From: Isoetes taiwanensis | Taxonomy: Eukaryota > Streptophyta > Lycopodiopsida > Isoetales > Isoetaceae | DNA: 64,000 bases | Assembly (NCBI GenBank): GCA_021234155.1 | Contig: JAJEKV010000011.1 | Span: 24,285,764-24,349,763 of the forward strand | Reading direction: 5' to 3' | Shown: piece by piece, positions 43,091 to 53,299 of the stretch | How positions within the stretch are numbered: the stretch's first letter is position 1 | Layout of the letters: each line of letters opens with the position of its first letter | Notes under the pieces: model-generated | What the model was told of the DNA's origin: nothing | The model's input: only the letters and a program-made list of their open reading frames with translations | Database searches by the model: none | Program-made: the position numbers and the translations under genes

Positions 43091-44965
43091 ACCACTAGAA
43101 ACAAATAAAGAGACAATTCTTCATTGCACAGACTTCTTTCTAGCTGCATGCAGATAGATCCGGAGCTTACCTGGAGTTTTAACCTTTCTTGGAGCTCTAT
43201 TTTTCATTTGCCTTGTCCTTCTCATTTAACCTTTGCTGGAGCTCCATAACCTTTGCCTAAGCTTCCTTTTCATTTCTCTTTTGCCTTAGCTGGCTGCAAT
43301 CTTCATTCCGGAATTCATTTCTCAGAAAACAAGCTCAAATCTGAAGAAAAACAGAGCTCCAAAAAATATTTCATGATGAAATTTGAGGGTGGTTATCATT
43401 ATGTTTGATATTTTCCGGTCGTTGGATTCCAGCTGGAAGAAGTTCTCGATGGCGCCACCAGCCTCGGCGGCACACTTGCGGCTCCGCCGCTCGTGCATTC
43501 AACAACTTTTACCGGCCGGAATCCTTCCAACCGAAAAATTATTTAATACAAAATAATAATGATAAACATGGGAATGGAATCTACGAATTTAAGGGGGATA
43601 TGCTGCAATTGCAACTGCGTTTGTGCCTGCTGCTGGCAGTTAATATGATTCTTAGATTTACGGTATTTGCGGACATGTCTCTTTCCAACCCTAATTGAAA
43701 TGGTTTGTATTGAGACCCTTGAGCGTTTTATTTTTTAATAACGGATGCGCCATAGCCATGGCGGCTAAACCATTCTGATATTTGAACAGACTTGGAAGCT
43801 CGATGCTGCGGCTTGAGTGCAAGAACGCTCTCCAAATCGTTGGATTGTAAGTATAGATGCATACCTCTTCTTATCTGCATATGGAGCTCCCTATTTAATG
43901 GATACCGAGTTCTTTCAGCCCATTTTTGCAAGAAACATTGTAGCTCTGGTGCAATCATCTTGGTGATCTTCCTCAGATTCATCCGGCAAATCCAGGTTTA
44001 TCTTTACAGTATTTGTTAATATAATCCTCCTTCCTTATCCCCTAATTTTTGTTTCTGATCGATTGTTCTATTTAAACTGTTGAAATCTTAGCCTAAGCAT
44101 GACGACTGTTGCACAAAGCTCGGTTAAGACAGAATCTGGTGATGAACACAGGGAAAGGTTCTTCTTTGTCTTAAACTTTCCGCAATAGAATGAGATAAGC
44201 TTATGATTTCCAGGTTTCAACTAAGGCAGGTAAGATCCTTTGAACTCTATTTGATTTTTCACATCTCTTTCTTTGCTTCCCAGAAAACATTTTCATTTGC
44301 AGCTTCCATTCATAGGAAGCCGATCTCTTGTCATCTCTTGCTAAAGCTATTGACATATCGCAGGTAAGCTCACTCTTCCCAATTTCTTAGAATCTAATCT
44401 CTGGCCATGCTATGACTTGCCCCTTTTTATTTTCATAGCATAGGAGCGAATATTGGATCGAGTGGCTAAGGCAATTTGTTTGCGATGAGGAAGATGAGGC
44501 ATTTCTTCTGGCCTGAGAAGGTTTGCTTCTATGTGTCGCTTGCTATTTTGGACCTTAACATTCTGGCTCACTTCTTTGATCTGTGCACAAATGCAGGAAT
44601 CTCTCAATGGAGTTTAAGGATGGTTAGCAAGCAACAACTGTACTCCTGCATTCTAATATTTCTTAACATTTTGCCGTTTCCATTCCTTTTGTTTTTCATT
44701 GCTCCTTGTCCTCTATTTTTTAACAAATAACCAAGCTTTGGTTATGGCATCTATCTTCGATCAAGAAGCAATATGAAGGTCAGGTTGTATTGCTTGAATA
44801 AAGAACTCAATCAATTCTTTGAATAAAGAACTTAGTTGTGATCAATACTTTTTGTTGAAGGACGTCAGACTTTATTCAATCAAAGAGTCAAATACAAGTA
44901 TAAATGCAGAGACAGGAATAAAATCTCAGCGGATAAGCGGAGACCCACCGAGTGAAGCAACCTGC

Positions 44966-45259
44966 CTAAGCATAAGAGTGCACATCCAAAAACTCCTCAA
45001 AAATCAATCGCCTCTTGCGAGGGGCAAGTGAAGAACAATGATACGACTTTACAATGTAACCTTGAGCTTCTTGGAGAACACGATTATCTGCCACATCCGG
45101 ACCTTTGAAGATTACCAATCTTCGTCTTTTCCAGATAGTCCAAAGCAACCATCCTGCTGCTAGATGAAAAGCCTGGCCTTGTAACTCTGTCCAGGTACTT
45201 GGGTAAATTGCCAAAAGCAGTTGTTGACTTGTTAGTGAAACCTGAAAAAGGGAAAACAA
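44966..45259 (-). pseudogene. LINE-type RT C-terminal fragment
   Basis: The frame reads FHLAAGWLLWTIWKRRRLVI FKG followed by about 45 residues. A W-x2-W-x-I-W-K-x-R-N/R pattern after a zinc-knuckle/RT tail is common in plant L1-type LINE polyproteins. The upstream RT is not present. Orientation is opposite to the Helitron gene. The call rests on one motif, so it is tentative. Confidence 0.4.
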
Positions 45260-45530
45260 CCAGTCCCATACCTGTCTAAGGTGTTGTGATCAATACTTGT
45301 AGAGAAGAGTTATTAGAACTTTTTGAACCATAAAGAGAAGGTTGGTTGTTGCATGCCAAATGGCCTTTTTGGAATCTTTAGATGGAATCAGCAGTGTTGG
45401 ATTCAGAAGGTTTCCGTTGTTTATGAGTTTTGGAAATGGTTGGGGTTCAAATCCCCTTGCTTCCTAATTTCTGTTGCAAAGCTGATATGATATTGACATA
45501 AATACTATTGTACATAAGAAATCATTTGCA

Positions 45531-45740
45531 CTCTTTAATAGTTTTATTCTATTAAACTTGAAATGCTTCAAACAACAAAACATTACTGGTTATCATTTCT
45601 AGCTTATGAATGATAAACCATAAAGTCACTTTAATGGTTTTATTCTACTATACTTGAAATGCTTTAACCAACAAAATGTTACTGGTTATCAATACTAGTT
45701 TATAAATGATAACCATTACTACTAGTTTATAAATGGTAAC
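45531..45740. repeat. Two-copy direct repeat (about 97 bp) and right subterminal repeats
   Basis: CTTTAATAGTTTTATTCT at 45,533 and CTTTAATGGTTTTATTCT at 45,630 begin two copies that share ACTTGAAATGCTT and ATTACTGGTTATCA/GTTACTGGTTATCA. AACCAT/ACCACAT motifs continue to 46,150 and mirror the left-arm GTGGTTTT set. Confidence 0.75.
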
Positions 45741-46182
45741 CATGAAGCTAATGGATAATAAAACCACACAAATTTAGAACAAACACATTGCGAAACATGT
45801 GCATTTACCATGAGATTTAGTAATGCTAGTTTACCACAATAACCAACCACATTATAAAATAGCATGAATAGAGCACTATATTCAACCACATCCACAACTA
45901 ACACGTTATACCACATGGACAAACCGTGCTCTTAAAACACTACAATTATACCACATCCATTTACCAATATGGAATACCACTTTGACAAACTCTACAAAGA
46001 AGTCATTTGTAGTTACCATGCCAAAATACCACCCTAAAAAACCTTACAAAAGATGCCATTAGCTTAGCCACATATGGTTTTTAATGAAATTAATCCCCAA
46101 ACACTCATTGGTTTTGTAGAATGGTTTTCCTGTCATAACCATGGGAAAAACCATGTAGTCTTTTAATTTTGGGTGCCTTGTG

Positions 46183-47816
46183 TCTATGTCATTGAGTTCC
46201 AGAAGAGAGGCTTGCCACATATACATTTGTTGACTATGTTGGATCAGGAAGACAAGCCCTTCACAGCCGAAGAGATTGCTCAAATAATTTGTGCTGAAAT
46301 ACCAGACAAAGATGTATATCCTGAATTGTATGGGGTAGTCACCCGTAATATGATGCATGGGCCATGTGGTATTGGATATCCGAATAGTCCGTGCATGCAA
46401 GATGGTAAGTGTACAAAACATTATCCACGTGCATTTTCAGATGAGACGACAGTTGCTGACTATATTGGTTGTACCGAAGAAGGGATGATGGCCGAAAGGT
46501 GAAAAAAGGGGATATAGATTTATATAATAGATGGGTTGTGCCATATAATCCGTGGCTGACATCGTATTTCAAGTGCCATGTCAATGTTGAGGTGTGTGCT
46601 GCCGTAAAGGCCGTTAAATATCTATATAAATATGTGTACAAAGGGCCGGATATGATCAATGTGAACTTAGAAGCAGCAAGTGATGGTGCATCTACTAGCA
46701 GCAGACCCACCATAAACCATGATGAGGTTGAGCAATACTTGAATGCACGCTATTTCTCAGCTTCTGAGGCATCATGGAGAATCCTCTCATATGAAATACA
46801 ACAACAGTTTCCCTCATGTCACTAGATTGGTTGTGCATCTCCCAATGCAACAAGATGTATACAATCGAGAAGGTATGAGCATGGACAGCATAAGAAGCAA
46901 GAATAATGGAACAACGTTGACAGCATTTTTCGAGATGAATGCATCTGGAGATAGAGAGGCTACTCAATTGCTCTATCATGATTTTCCTAAAAAGTTTACC
47001 TACGATAAACCCAGTCGAAAATGGAAGGTCAGAGAAAATACCCAGAAGTTTTCCACTATTGGAAGCATGTACTTTGTTAATCCTTCAGAAAGAGAGCGAT
47101 ACTATTTACGACTCCTGTTAACCCGCATGACAGGTGCAATTAGTTTTGAAGATTTACGCTCTTTTGACGGGGAGTTGTGTGCAACATATAAAGAAGCTTG
47201 CATTCGTCGTGGGTTGCTTCGAGATGACACAGAATGGCTTGAATCTCTTCAAGAAGCAGCAGCATGGGGCATGCCACCACAATTGCGGCACATATTCGCC
47301 ATGATCCTTTTAAATTGTGAACCATCGAATCCACTACAACTGTGGGAAGAAGTCAAGCTTTCTATGATCGATGACTTCTTGCATGAGGCACGAAGGGTTG
47401 CAGAAGATCAAAGTGTAAATATGTGTGATCAATTATTTGACATGGCACTTCTAGACATTGAAGATCATATGAACTCTGTCGGGCGATCCTTAAGGGAGTT
47501 TGATTTCATTCTTCCTGAACGTGCAATAGATCCATATATGATATTTCGAGATGAGGTGTTTCAAGAAAATATGGTAGAGGTGTAAGAACATGTGGAGCGC
47601 TTATATCACGACCAGCGTGTTATCTTCAACCGTGTGATCGATGAGCACGTGATGTTAGAAAAAGGACGGGTGTTCTTCGTTCAGGGTGCAGGCGGCTCGG
47701 GAAACAGTTTTCTTTTTAACACCATGTTGTCTTATGTTCGTGCCAAAGGTATCGTTGCACTGGCAGTTGCGTCTTCAGGAATTGCATCCACTTTATTGAA
47801 GGGTGGGGGCACTGCA
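46183..47816 (+). pseudogene. Helitron Rep catalytic part and helicase N-terminus
   Basis: VIEFQKRGLPHIHLLTMLDQ contains the Rep HUH motif (HIH). AVKAVKYLYKYVYKGPD contains the paired catalytic tyrosines. The stretch 46,743-47,585 is open for 280 codons (FPHVTRLVVHLPMQQDVYNR ... ERYYLRLLLTRMTGAISFED), the normal spacer to the helicase. The helicase starts QRVIFNRVIDEHV and its Walker A reads GAGGSGNSF where Pif1-type helicases have G-K-T/S, so the key lysine is asparagine. Stops or shifts lie near 46,500, 46,822 and 47,583. The gene ends at 47,816, where an unrelated element starts. Confidence 0.9.
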
Positions 47817-48099
47817 GGGTGTAAAATCGCTAGTGGGGTACAACTTTTGGCGAAGCGTTTAAGCACTTTAAGTGCTGAATCTCGCGTACGCCGAAGCCCG
47901 TCACACCCTTCTCCCTCCTTTTCCTCTGCGCGCCAAAACTCAGATCAATGTTTGACTGTTGATGATGGAGGCATGGAGCGCGGATGATTTTCACAGCATC
48001 AGAGGTCTGTGCAATTCGGGGGTGAGGCCCCACGAGGAAGAAACTTGGTTGGAAAATAATGTCACGGATCGAGATTGGTAATTTGTTTGGACAAAGAAG

Positions 48100-48903
48100 T
48101 TGAACAAGGGAAAGATAAAATGGCACTGTGCAAAGGAGCATCTTCAAGAGAAGTTGGAAACACTCTGCCGAAAAATCTACAAGAATTGTCACAACAAAGA
48201 AGTAAGAAAGCAACTGGCCCTTGCTTTTGCGTTTGAAAATTGCACTAGATCAATAGTTGCACCTGAGGAACACAAAGTAAACTGGGCTGCATTTGCTATG
48301 CAATGCCAAAGATACCACAACAATAGACAAGTAAAAACAGAGGCAGATGTTGTAGCGCATGTTAGGAAAACTGAAATGAAGGCAAAGCCAAAGGTGGCAG
48401 CTGGATCAAATGAGATCAGTGCATGTGATGAAAACATAAAAACCTTAGAGAATGCAGTACAAGAGATTGGAAAAGCAATTTTACTTATCACAAAGAATCT
48501 GGAAGCAGTAGGAAGTGAGTTGAAAGGCAATGAGAAGGCCTCTGAAGTACAGAAAATGATGTTGGAAGAGGCTGAGAACAGTTTAAGACAGGCCACAAAT
48601 GATTTGGCTACAAAACAGGAGGAGTTCAAGCTTAATCCAAACTGTGAGTTGGAGGCAGAAATTAAAGATTTGGAGCAGACTGTCCAGATGGAAACTTGGC
48701 ACAGGAACAATGTCCAAAAAGCAATGAACCCTACATCTGTTAATGAGCAGGTCAAATGTAAAACCAAACTTGAGGAGGAGTTAAAAGTTCTCGAAGAAGA
48801 ACGGTCATCTCAAAGCCTTTTTTGGATCTCTGAATTCTCTATCCTGGTCCAGGGTAAAAGAAAGCTAGGGTGTCTAAAAAAAATGCCCTTACATTATGTA
48901 TAA
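48100..48903 (+). CDS. Transposon-encoded coiled-coil protein, unknown function
   Basis: Open for 267 codons. It begins with a basic, cysteine-containing part (KIKWHCAKEHLQEKLETLCR KIYKNCHNK), then RKQLALAFAFENCTRSIVAP EEHKVNWAAFAMQCQ, then about 130 residues of clear heptad coiled coil (ENIKTLENAVQEIGKAILLI; EEAENSLRQATNDLATKQEE). A degraded homologue of the FAFENCTRS..EEHKVNWAAF block appears at 49.55-49.62 kb. A minus-strand copy of the last third lies at 63,860-64,000. The repeated occurrence marks it as element-encoded. I assign no biochemical role. The true N-terminus may lie upstream of 48,100 in another exon. Confidence 0.55.
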   Translation: MNKGKIKWHCAKEHLQEKLETLCRKIYKNCHNKEVRKQLALAFAFENCTRSIVAPEEHKVNWAAFAMQCQRYHNNRQVKTEADVVAHVRKTEMKAKPKVAAGSNEISACDENIKTLENAVQEIGKAILLITKNLEAVGSELKGNEKASEVQKMMLEEAENSLRQATNDLATKQEEFKLNPNCELEAEIKDLEQTVQMETWHRNNVQKAMNPTSVNEQVKCKTKLEEELKVLEEERSSQSLFWISEFSILVQGKRKLGCLKKMPLHYV

Positions 48904-48923
48904 TGTAGGGCATGTAGGCACCC
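48868..48923. repeat. 56-bp foldback repeat
   Basis: GGGTGTCTA...ATGCCCTTACATTA pairs with TAATGTAGGGCATGTAGGCACCC around a TGTA centre. It overlaps the 3' end of the coiled-coil ORF and probably replaced its original stop, since the last codons (LGCLKKMPLHYV) come from the foldback. It may be a tiny MITE. Confidence 0.75.
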
Positions 48924-49379
48924 ATTTTTGTTATTTTTTTAAATTTTAGTTAGTTGGGATATGTAATCATTAGGAGTAGCCACATCAGCAATTCAAAATT
49001 ATGAGTGGCAGTGGCAACCAGAATGGACCTTCATTGCAATTTTTCGGAGGGAGATTGCGAAGTGTTTCCTGTTTAGGAAAAAAATTTGCCGCTGTTCCAA
49101 TTTTTTGTGTTTGTAAGTGATCAACGAAGTAATTCGACTGTAACTTATTCTTCTTCCTCGAAATCCTTGCCCAAATCGAAGCAATGGACGCCTTTGCCTC
49201 CCGGAAGTCACCCAGATTAAACAAGAATTTGAAAATAGTCGATTCTTAGCAAGAAAGCCGAAAAAAACAAGAGGAAGGTTCAAGGTTCTGAGGAACCAGG
49301 GCCAAAAAGAAGACTTATTTGTGAAGAACCCGTTGAGTGGAAGCAAAGCATGTAAGATGTGTCAATGCAGATGAAATTT

Positions 49380-50398
49380 TTCCAGATTTACAGAGATAAT
49401 GGAATGGCGGTGGGGGCCCAAAGACATACGGGGGTTCAAAGAATCTAGCGTGAAGCTTGAGTGGGCGAGAACTTCTACAAACATTATGAAATTGTTTTTG
49501 GTAAGCGGGAGGTCACAAATCGCCATGTACCTGAGTACTTTGCTCGTGCATTTGCCCTTCAATTGTGAGGTAAAAAAGTAGATTGGGATACTTTTAAAGT
49601 TTTGGCCAAAGATTTGGCAAAGGGAGGAGCAAAAGAATGCGCTATTACGGAAGAAATTGGGATCTCTAAATCCACATCAAGGTTCCTAAATTTCAGCAAG
49701 GATTTTACCCCTACGGAAGAGCTTGAATTTCGCGAAACTCATTGCGGCGGTGTCATGGAGAGTTAATTAGCAGCACATCAAGGTTGAAGAACTGAAAATT
49801 CAGGCCCGAAGTGCGTGACAATATAAATAAGATTTCGGGGAAGAAAGGATGCACATGAAGAGGACCTATACGGATACAAGAAACATCAATAGTGTTCTCG
49901 GCGGCGCTAAGCAAAATAAGAGAGACATCAAGGCTGCGGCGGAGGAGGTTGACCTTTGATGAGGGATAGAACCGGGGAGGGAAGAAATCTTGAAGAGAAT
50001 TAGGGAGCCATTGGAGAAAGCCATTGGGAAAAGGAGTAAAGAGGATTGCGAGAACTTGAGGAGGCTCACAAAGTTCGGTTTGAGTCTTTGCTTGAGGCGT
50101 CTTGATGATATGCATAAGTACATGATGCATTTTGCGGTGATTCTCCTTCAGCCCAAAACAAGCTTAGTGATCTCTCCGGCTGAAGCAAAATTCATATCGT
50201 GCATGGATGTGTGTTTTGTAGTAATGGCTTTGCTAATAATGAACCTATCCTAGTTGCTCCATGCGAGCATTCATTTCATATCTTACGTTTCTCATATTCT
50301 ATTTCTTTGGACTACTTAAGAGCATGCAAATGGGACGAAAACATTTCAAAGATCTTGGGTGTGTACACCTTTGGAGGAAAAAGCGGTATTTCATGATT
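49380..50398 (+). pseudogene. Transposon protein remnant with a C-x2-C ... C-x-H zinc-like box
   Basis: Coding-like stretches in changing frames: MEWRWGPKDIRGFKESSVKL (49.4 kb), VDWDTFKVLAKDLAKGGAKE (49.58 kb), RLTKFGLSLCLRRLDDMHKY MMHFAVILLQPKT (50.07-50.16 kb), then HGCVFCSNGFANNEPILVAP CEHSFH (50.2-50.28 kb). The last has the spacing of a RING-like zinc box (C-x2-C then C-x-H-x3-H) but lacks further ligands. VDWDTFK aligns with VNWAAFA of the 48-kb ORF. 48,924-49,379 holds nothing clear. Function unknown. Confidence 0.4.
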
Positions 50399-50400
50399 TA

Positions 50401-51715
50401 TGTTTAATTTCTTTGCACCCGGGATTCTTTGCAATGTAGAATCCATTTACATGTAGAATCCATTTACATGTAGATTGCTGCACTTAAGGTTTTGCTACAA
50501 CATGGTTATTTTATACTTATAGTTCCATGGCTTGCATGTCATACATATATGTGTTTCTTACATACACGTTGTACATTCACAGTGTAGGGTCCTAGATGTA
50601 GAACTTAAATACATAAAATTAGGAGTTGTGTCTTTGAGTTTTTTGTGGCGAGAACATTTAGAGGTATTTTATGTAATGTCGATGTGTACATGTGCATACA
50701 TTGGAGCACATTCATGTACATTACATGTACATTCCATCTAGATAAATAGCTGTTTACATGTATATGTACTCAAAGTACTTCAATGTAGATCAGTTCTAGT
50801 AATATGTACTGCTATTGTTCAATAGAATAGTTAGAGAATCCCATTAGTTTGAGAGGAAATTACACCATAGATATCGCTTGTTTTCAAATTGTTTTATGTG
50901 ATTTATTTTGAGCTTCAAAGTGCCAAAAAAATAGGCGGCGAAATTACACCATAGATCAGTGCGCTTGTTTTCAAATTGTTTTGCATTGTGTCGAGGAGGA
51001 AGCAATTTCTTATTCTTGGTTCGGTTTTCCAGTTTTTGGAGGTTCAAAAAGAAAATTGAGGTGCAAGATGTACATCTTCAAAAAAGTAAAAAGCGTTGAT
51101 TGAAGGAAAAAGCAAAATCACTATTCCTCTGGCCGTCTGAGGTTGAGGGAGGCCTTGAAAGCAGTGCATGGTGACATTCAGTTATGGCGAGGAACTTCGA
51201 GAGATTGAGGTCCAAGGCCACATCTTCAAAAGTAAAAGCGGGATACTTTTAAGAAAATGTGACTCAAAGAAGAAGTTCATGACAATGAGAAAAAAAGGTT
51301 GAAGAAGAAGACAATTAAAGCGGAAAAGCAGGTAAAGAAAGCATTTTATTTGAAAACCTGTATTTGAGAAGTCCATGACATCCTATGTTTCTGAGGTCCT
51401 AAAAATGAAGAGGAATCTTAATGGTACCAAGATCTAGAAGCGGGGATACTTTTAAGTTTTTGTCAAATCTTGCCGACATAGTAAAGGAGGCTGTTTTGAA
51501 GTTCATGACAATGAGAAATCGGGGAGAGGTTGAAGGCGAGGATTCCCGGACCTAATAAGAACTCTTTTCCCCAAAAAAGAAGGGAAGGAAATGGATCACG
51601 ACGTTTTCAGAAAAGTTCTCTTTTTGAGCATAAGAATGATCTCTTTTCCCCTTGATCTACATATCTTATTGTTTTTTTTTACATCTAGTATCCAAGTTAA
51701 AACTTTAAAATAATA
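50401..51715. other. AT-rich intergenic DNA with repeats of the 49.5-kb motif
   Basis: 50,440-50,800 has many TGTACAT/ACATGTA motifs. A 75-bp direct repeat (GAAATTACACCATAGAT ... CTTGTTTTCAAATTGTTT) lies at about 50,857 and 50,939. The block GGGATACTTTTAAG, seen in coding context at 49,584, recurs at 51,240 and 51,437, each preceded by GCGGG. No intact gene. Confidence 0.45.
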
Positions 51716-53299
51716 CTAGTAATGGTACCTTCTCCTTTTCTTCCCTTGGGCATAAATTAGGAACCTTTAATTTCTTTTCTTTTTTATTCTCCTTTTTTTT
51801 TTCTTAACCCCTTCTTTACTTTTTCCTTTCCTTCCTTCCCTTTTCATATGCCTTTTTTTCATTCTCTTTTTCAACCTTACCTTTTCCTTTTTCCCCATCC
51901 TCTTTTTTTCCCCTTTCCACTTTTTCTCCTTTTTGTTTTCTTTTTTTTTTCTTTTTTTTTCCTCTTTTTCCCTTTTTTTCTTTCCCCACCCTTCCCTCTC
52001 TTTTCCCTTTTCTTTTCTTTTTCCCTCCTTTTTCTTCCTTTTTCCCCCCCTTTTCCCTTTTTCTCCTTTCCTTCCCTTTTTTTCTTTTTTTGTTTTCTTT
52101 CTTCACCCTTTTCTCTTTCCTCTTTTCCTTTCCTTTCTCCTTTCCCTTTGTCTTTTCCTTTTCCCCACCCTTTTCCTTTTTTTTCCATCTCTTTTCCTTT
52201 TACTTTCCTTTTTCCCATGGACTTTGCAACCTTTTCTTTTTTCCCTTACCTTTTTTTCCTTTTCTCTTCTTACCTTCTTACCCTTCCTTTTTCCTTTCCT
52301 TTCCCTTTTTCTATTCCTTTTTCTATTTCCCTTTTATCTTTCCTTTTGCCTTTTCCCTTTCTTTCGTTTTTTTTTCCTTTTCCTTTTCCCTTTTCTTCGT
52401 TTTCCTTTTCCCTTCCCCTTTTTCCTTTTTCCTTTTTTTTTCCTTTTTTCCCTTTTCCCTTTTCCTTTTTCCTTTCATCGTTTTGCCTTTTCCTTCCCCT
52501 TTTCCTTTTCCCTTTTCCCTTTTCCTTTCATCATTTTCCTTTTCCTTTTCCCTTTTCCTTTTCCTTTTTTCCTTTTCCCTTTTCCCTTTCATCGTTTTCC
52601 TTTTTTTCCTTTTCCCCTTTTCCTTTTCCCTTTTCCTTTTCCCTTTTTTCCCTTTCATCGTTTTCCTTTTCCCTTCCCCTTTTCCTTTTCCTTTTTTTCC
52701 CTTTTCCCTTTTCTTTTCCTTTCCCTTTTCCCTTTCATATTGAAGCCATAGTCAAGATGAAATTTTAGTTTTCCCTTTTCCTTTTTATCATCTCCTTTTC
52801 ATTGGTCAATCAAATCCTCTTCCGTCGATTTTCCCTTCATCTTTTTTTTCCTTTTCCCTTCCCCTTTTCCTTTTCCCTTTTCCCTTTTCCCTTTCATGGT
52901 TTTCCTTTTTTCCCTTTCCCTTTTCCCTTTTCCTTTTTCCCTTTCATCGTTTTCCTTTTCCTTCCCCTTTTCCTTTTCCCTTTTCCCTTTCATCATTTTC
53001 CTTTTTTCCTTTTCCTTTTCCTTTTCCCTTTTCCTTTTCCTTTTCCCTTTTTCCCTTTCATCGTTTTCCTTTTCCCTTCCCTTTTCCTTTTCCTTTTCCT
53101 TTTCCTTTTCCCTTTTCCCTTTTCCTTTTCCCTTTCATATTGAAGCCATAGTCAAGATGAAATTTTAGTTGGAGACACGCACACATCATCTCCACCATTG
53201 GTCAATCAAATCCTCGACCGTCCGATTTAGGGCTCCATTGAAGACACACGCTATAATTTTATAATTTGAAGACACACGCTATAATTTTATAATATAAGA
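51716..53299 (-). mobile_element. Second pyrimidine-rich non-autonomous Helitron (1.58 kb)
   Basis: The 5' end (minus strand) is TCTTATATTATAAAATTATA after a host A, followed by GCGTGTGTCTTC, homologous to the 38,139 end over about 150 bp. A CTAG at 51,716-51,719 in ATAATACTAGTAATGG resembles the 36,762 end (TAATAACTAGAAATGG) and is followed by a host T, but the hairpin is degraded. The 5' end carries a partial duplication (GAAGACACACGCTATAATTT twice). The 5' end is certain; the 3' end is less so. Confidence 0.75.
51780..53140. repeat. Polypyrimidine tract with a CCCTTTTCCTTTTCC tandem and CATCGTTTTCC spacers
   Basis: About 1.3 kb of nearly pure C/T on the plus strand. The right half is organised as CTTTTCCCTTTTCC runs punctuated every 60-80 bases by TTTCATCGTTTTCCTTTTCC. 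A block containing CATATTGAAGCCATAGTCAA (52,736 and 53,135) is duplicated, so the tract plus Helitron end was partly copied. The open frames are compositional. Confidence 0.88.

Larger units (their letters stand above)
40616..46182. mobile_element. CACTA-like DNA element (5.6 kb) inserted in the Helitron Rep gene
   Basis: The terminal inverted repeats read CACAAGGCACCCAAAA inward from both ends. The 3-bp duplication TCT flanks it (40,613-40,615 and 46,183-46,185). Removing it with one TCT rejoins the Helitron codons Lys-Val-Tyr-Val-Ile-Glu. CAC-type ends with a 3-bp duplication and dense subterminal repeats fit the CACTA (En/Spm) superfamily. No CACTA transposase is recognised inside, so it is non-autonomous. 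The interior holds an internal copy of the end (43,046), a LINE-like fragment (44,966-45,259) and short repeats; 41,200-44,960 is otherwise unassigned. Confidence 0.88.
47817..50400 (+). mobile_element. Unclassified DNA-transposon fragment, left end GGGTGTAAAATCG
   Basis: The Helitron helicase stops abruptly at CACTGCA and is followed by GGGTGTAAAATCGCTAGTGG. A closely similar start (GGGTGCAAAATCGGTACTGG) occurs at 57,259, where it also interrupts another gene. I therefore read both as the end of one transposon family. The fragment carries a coiled-coil ORF (48.1-48.9 kb) and a second region (49.4-50.4 kb). No matching right end was found, so the extent is arbitrary. Confidence 0.45.

Noticed and set aside
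51848-52768. 306-codon open frame and overlapping long frames
   Set aside because: Same cause: a polypyrimidine tract inside the second Helitron.
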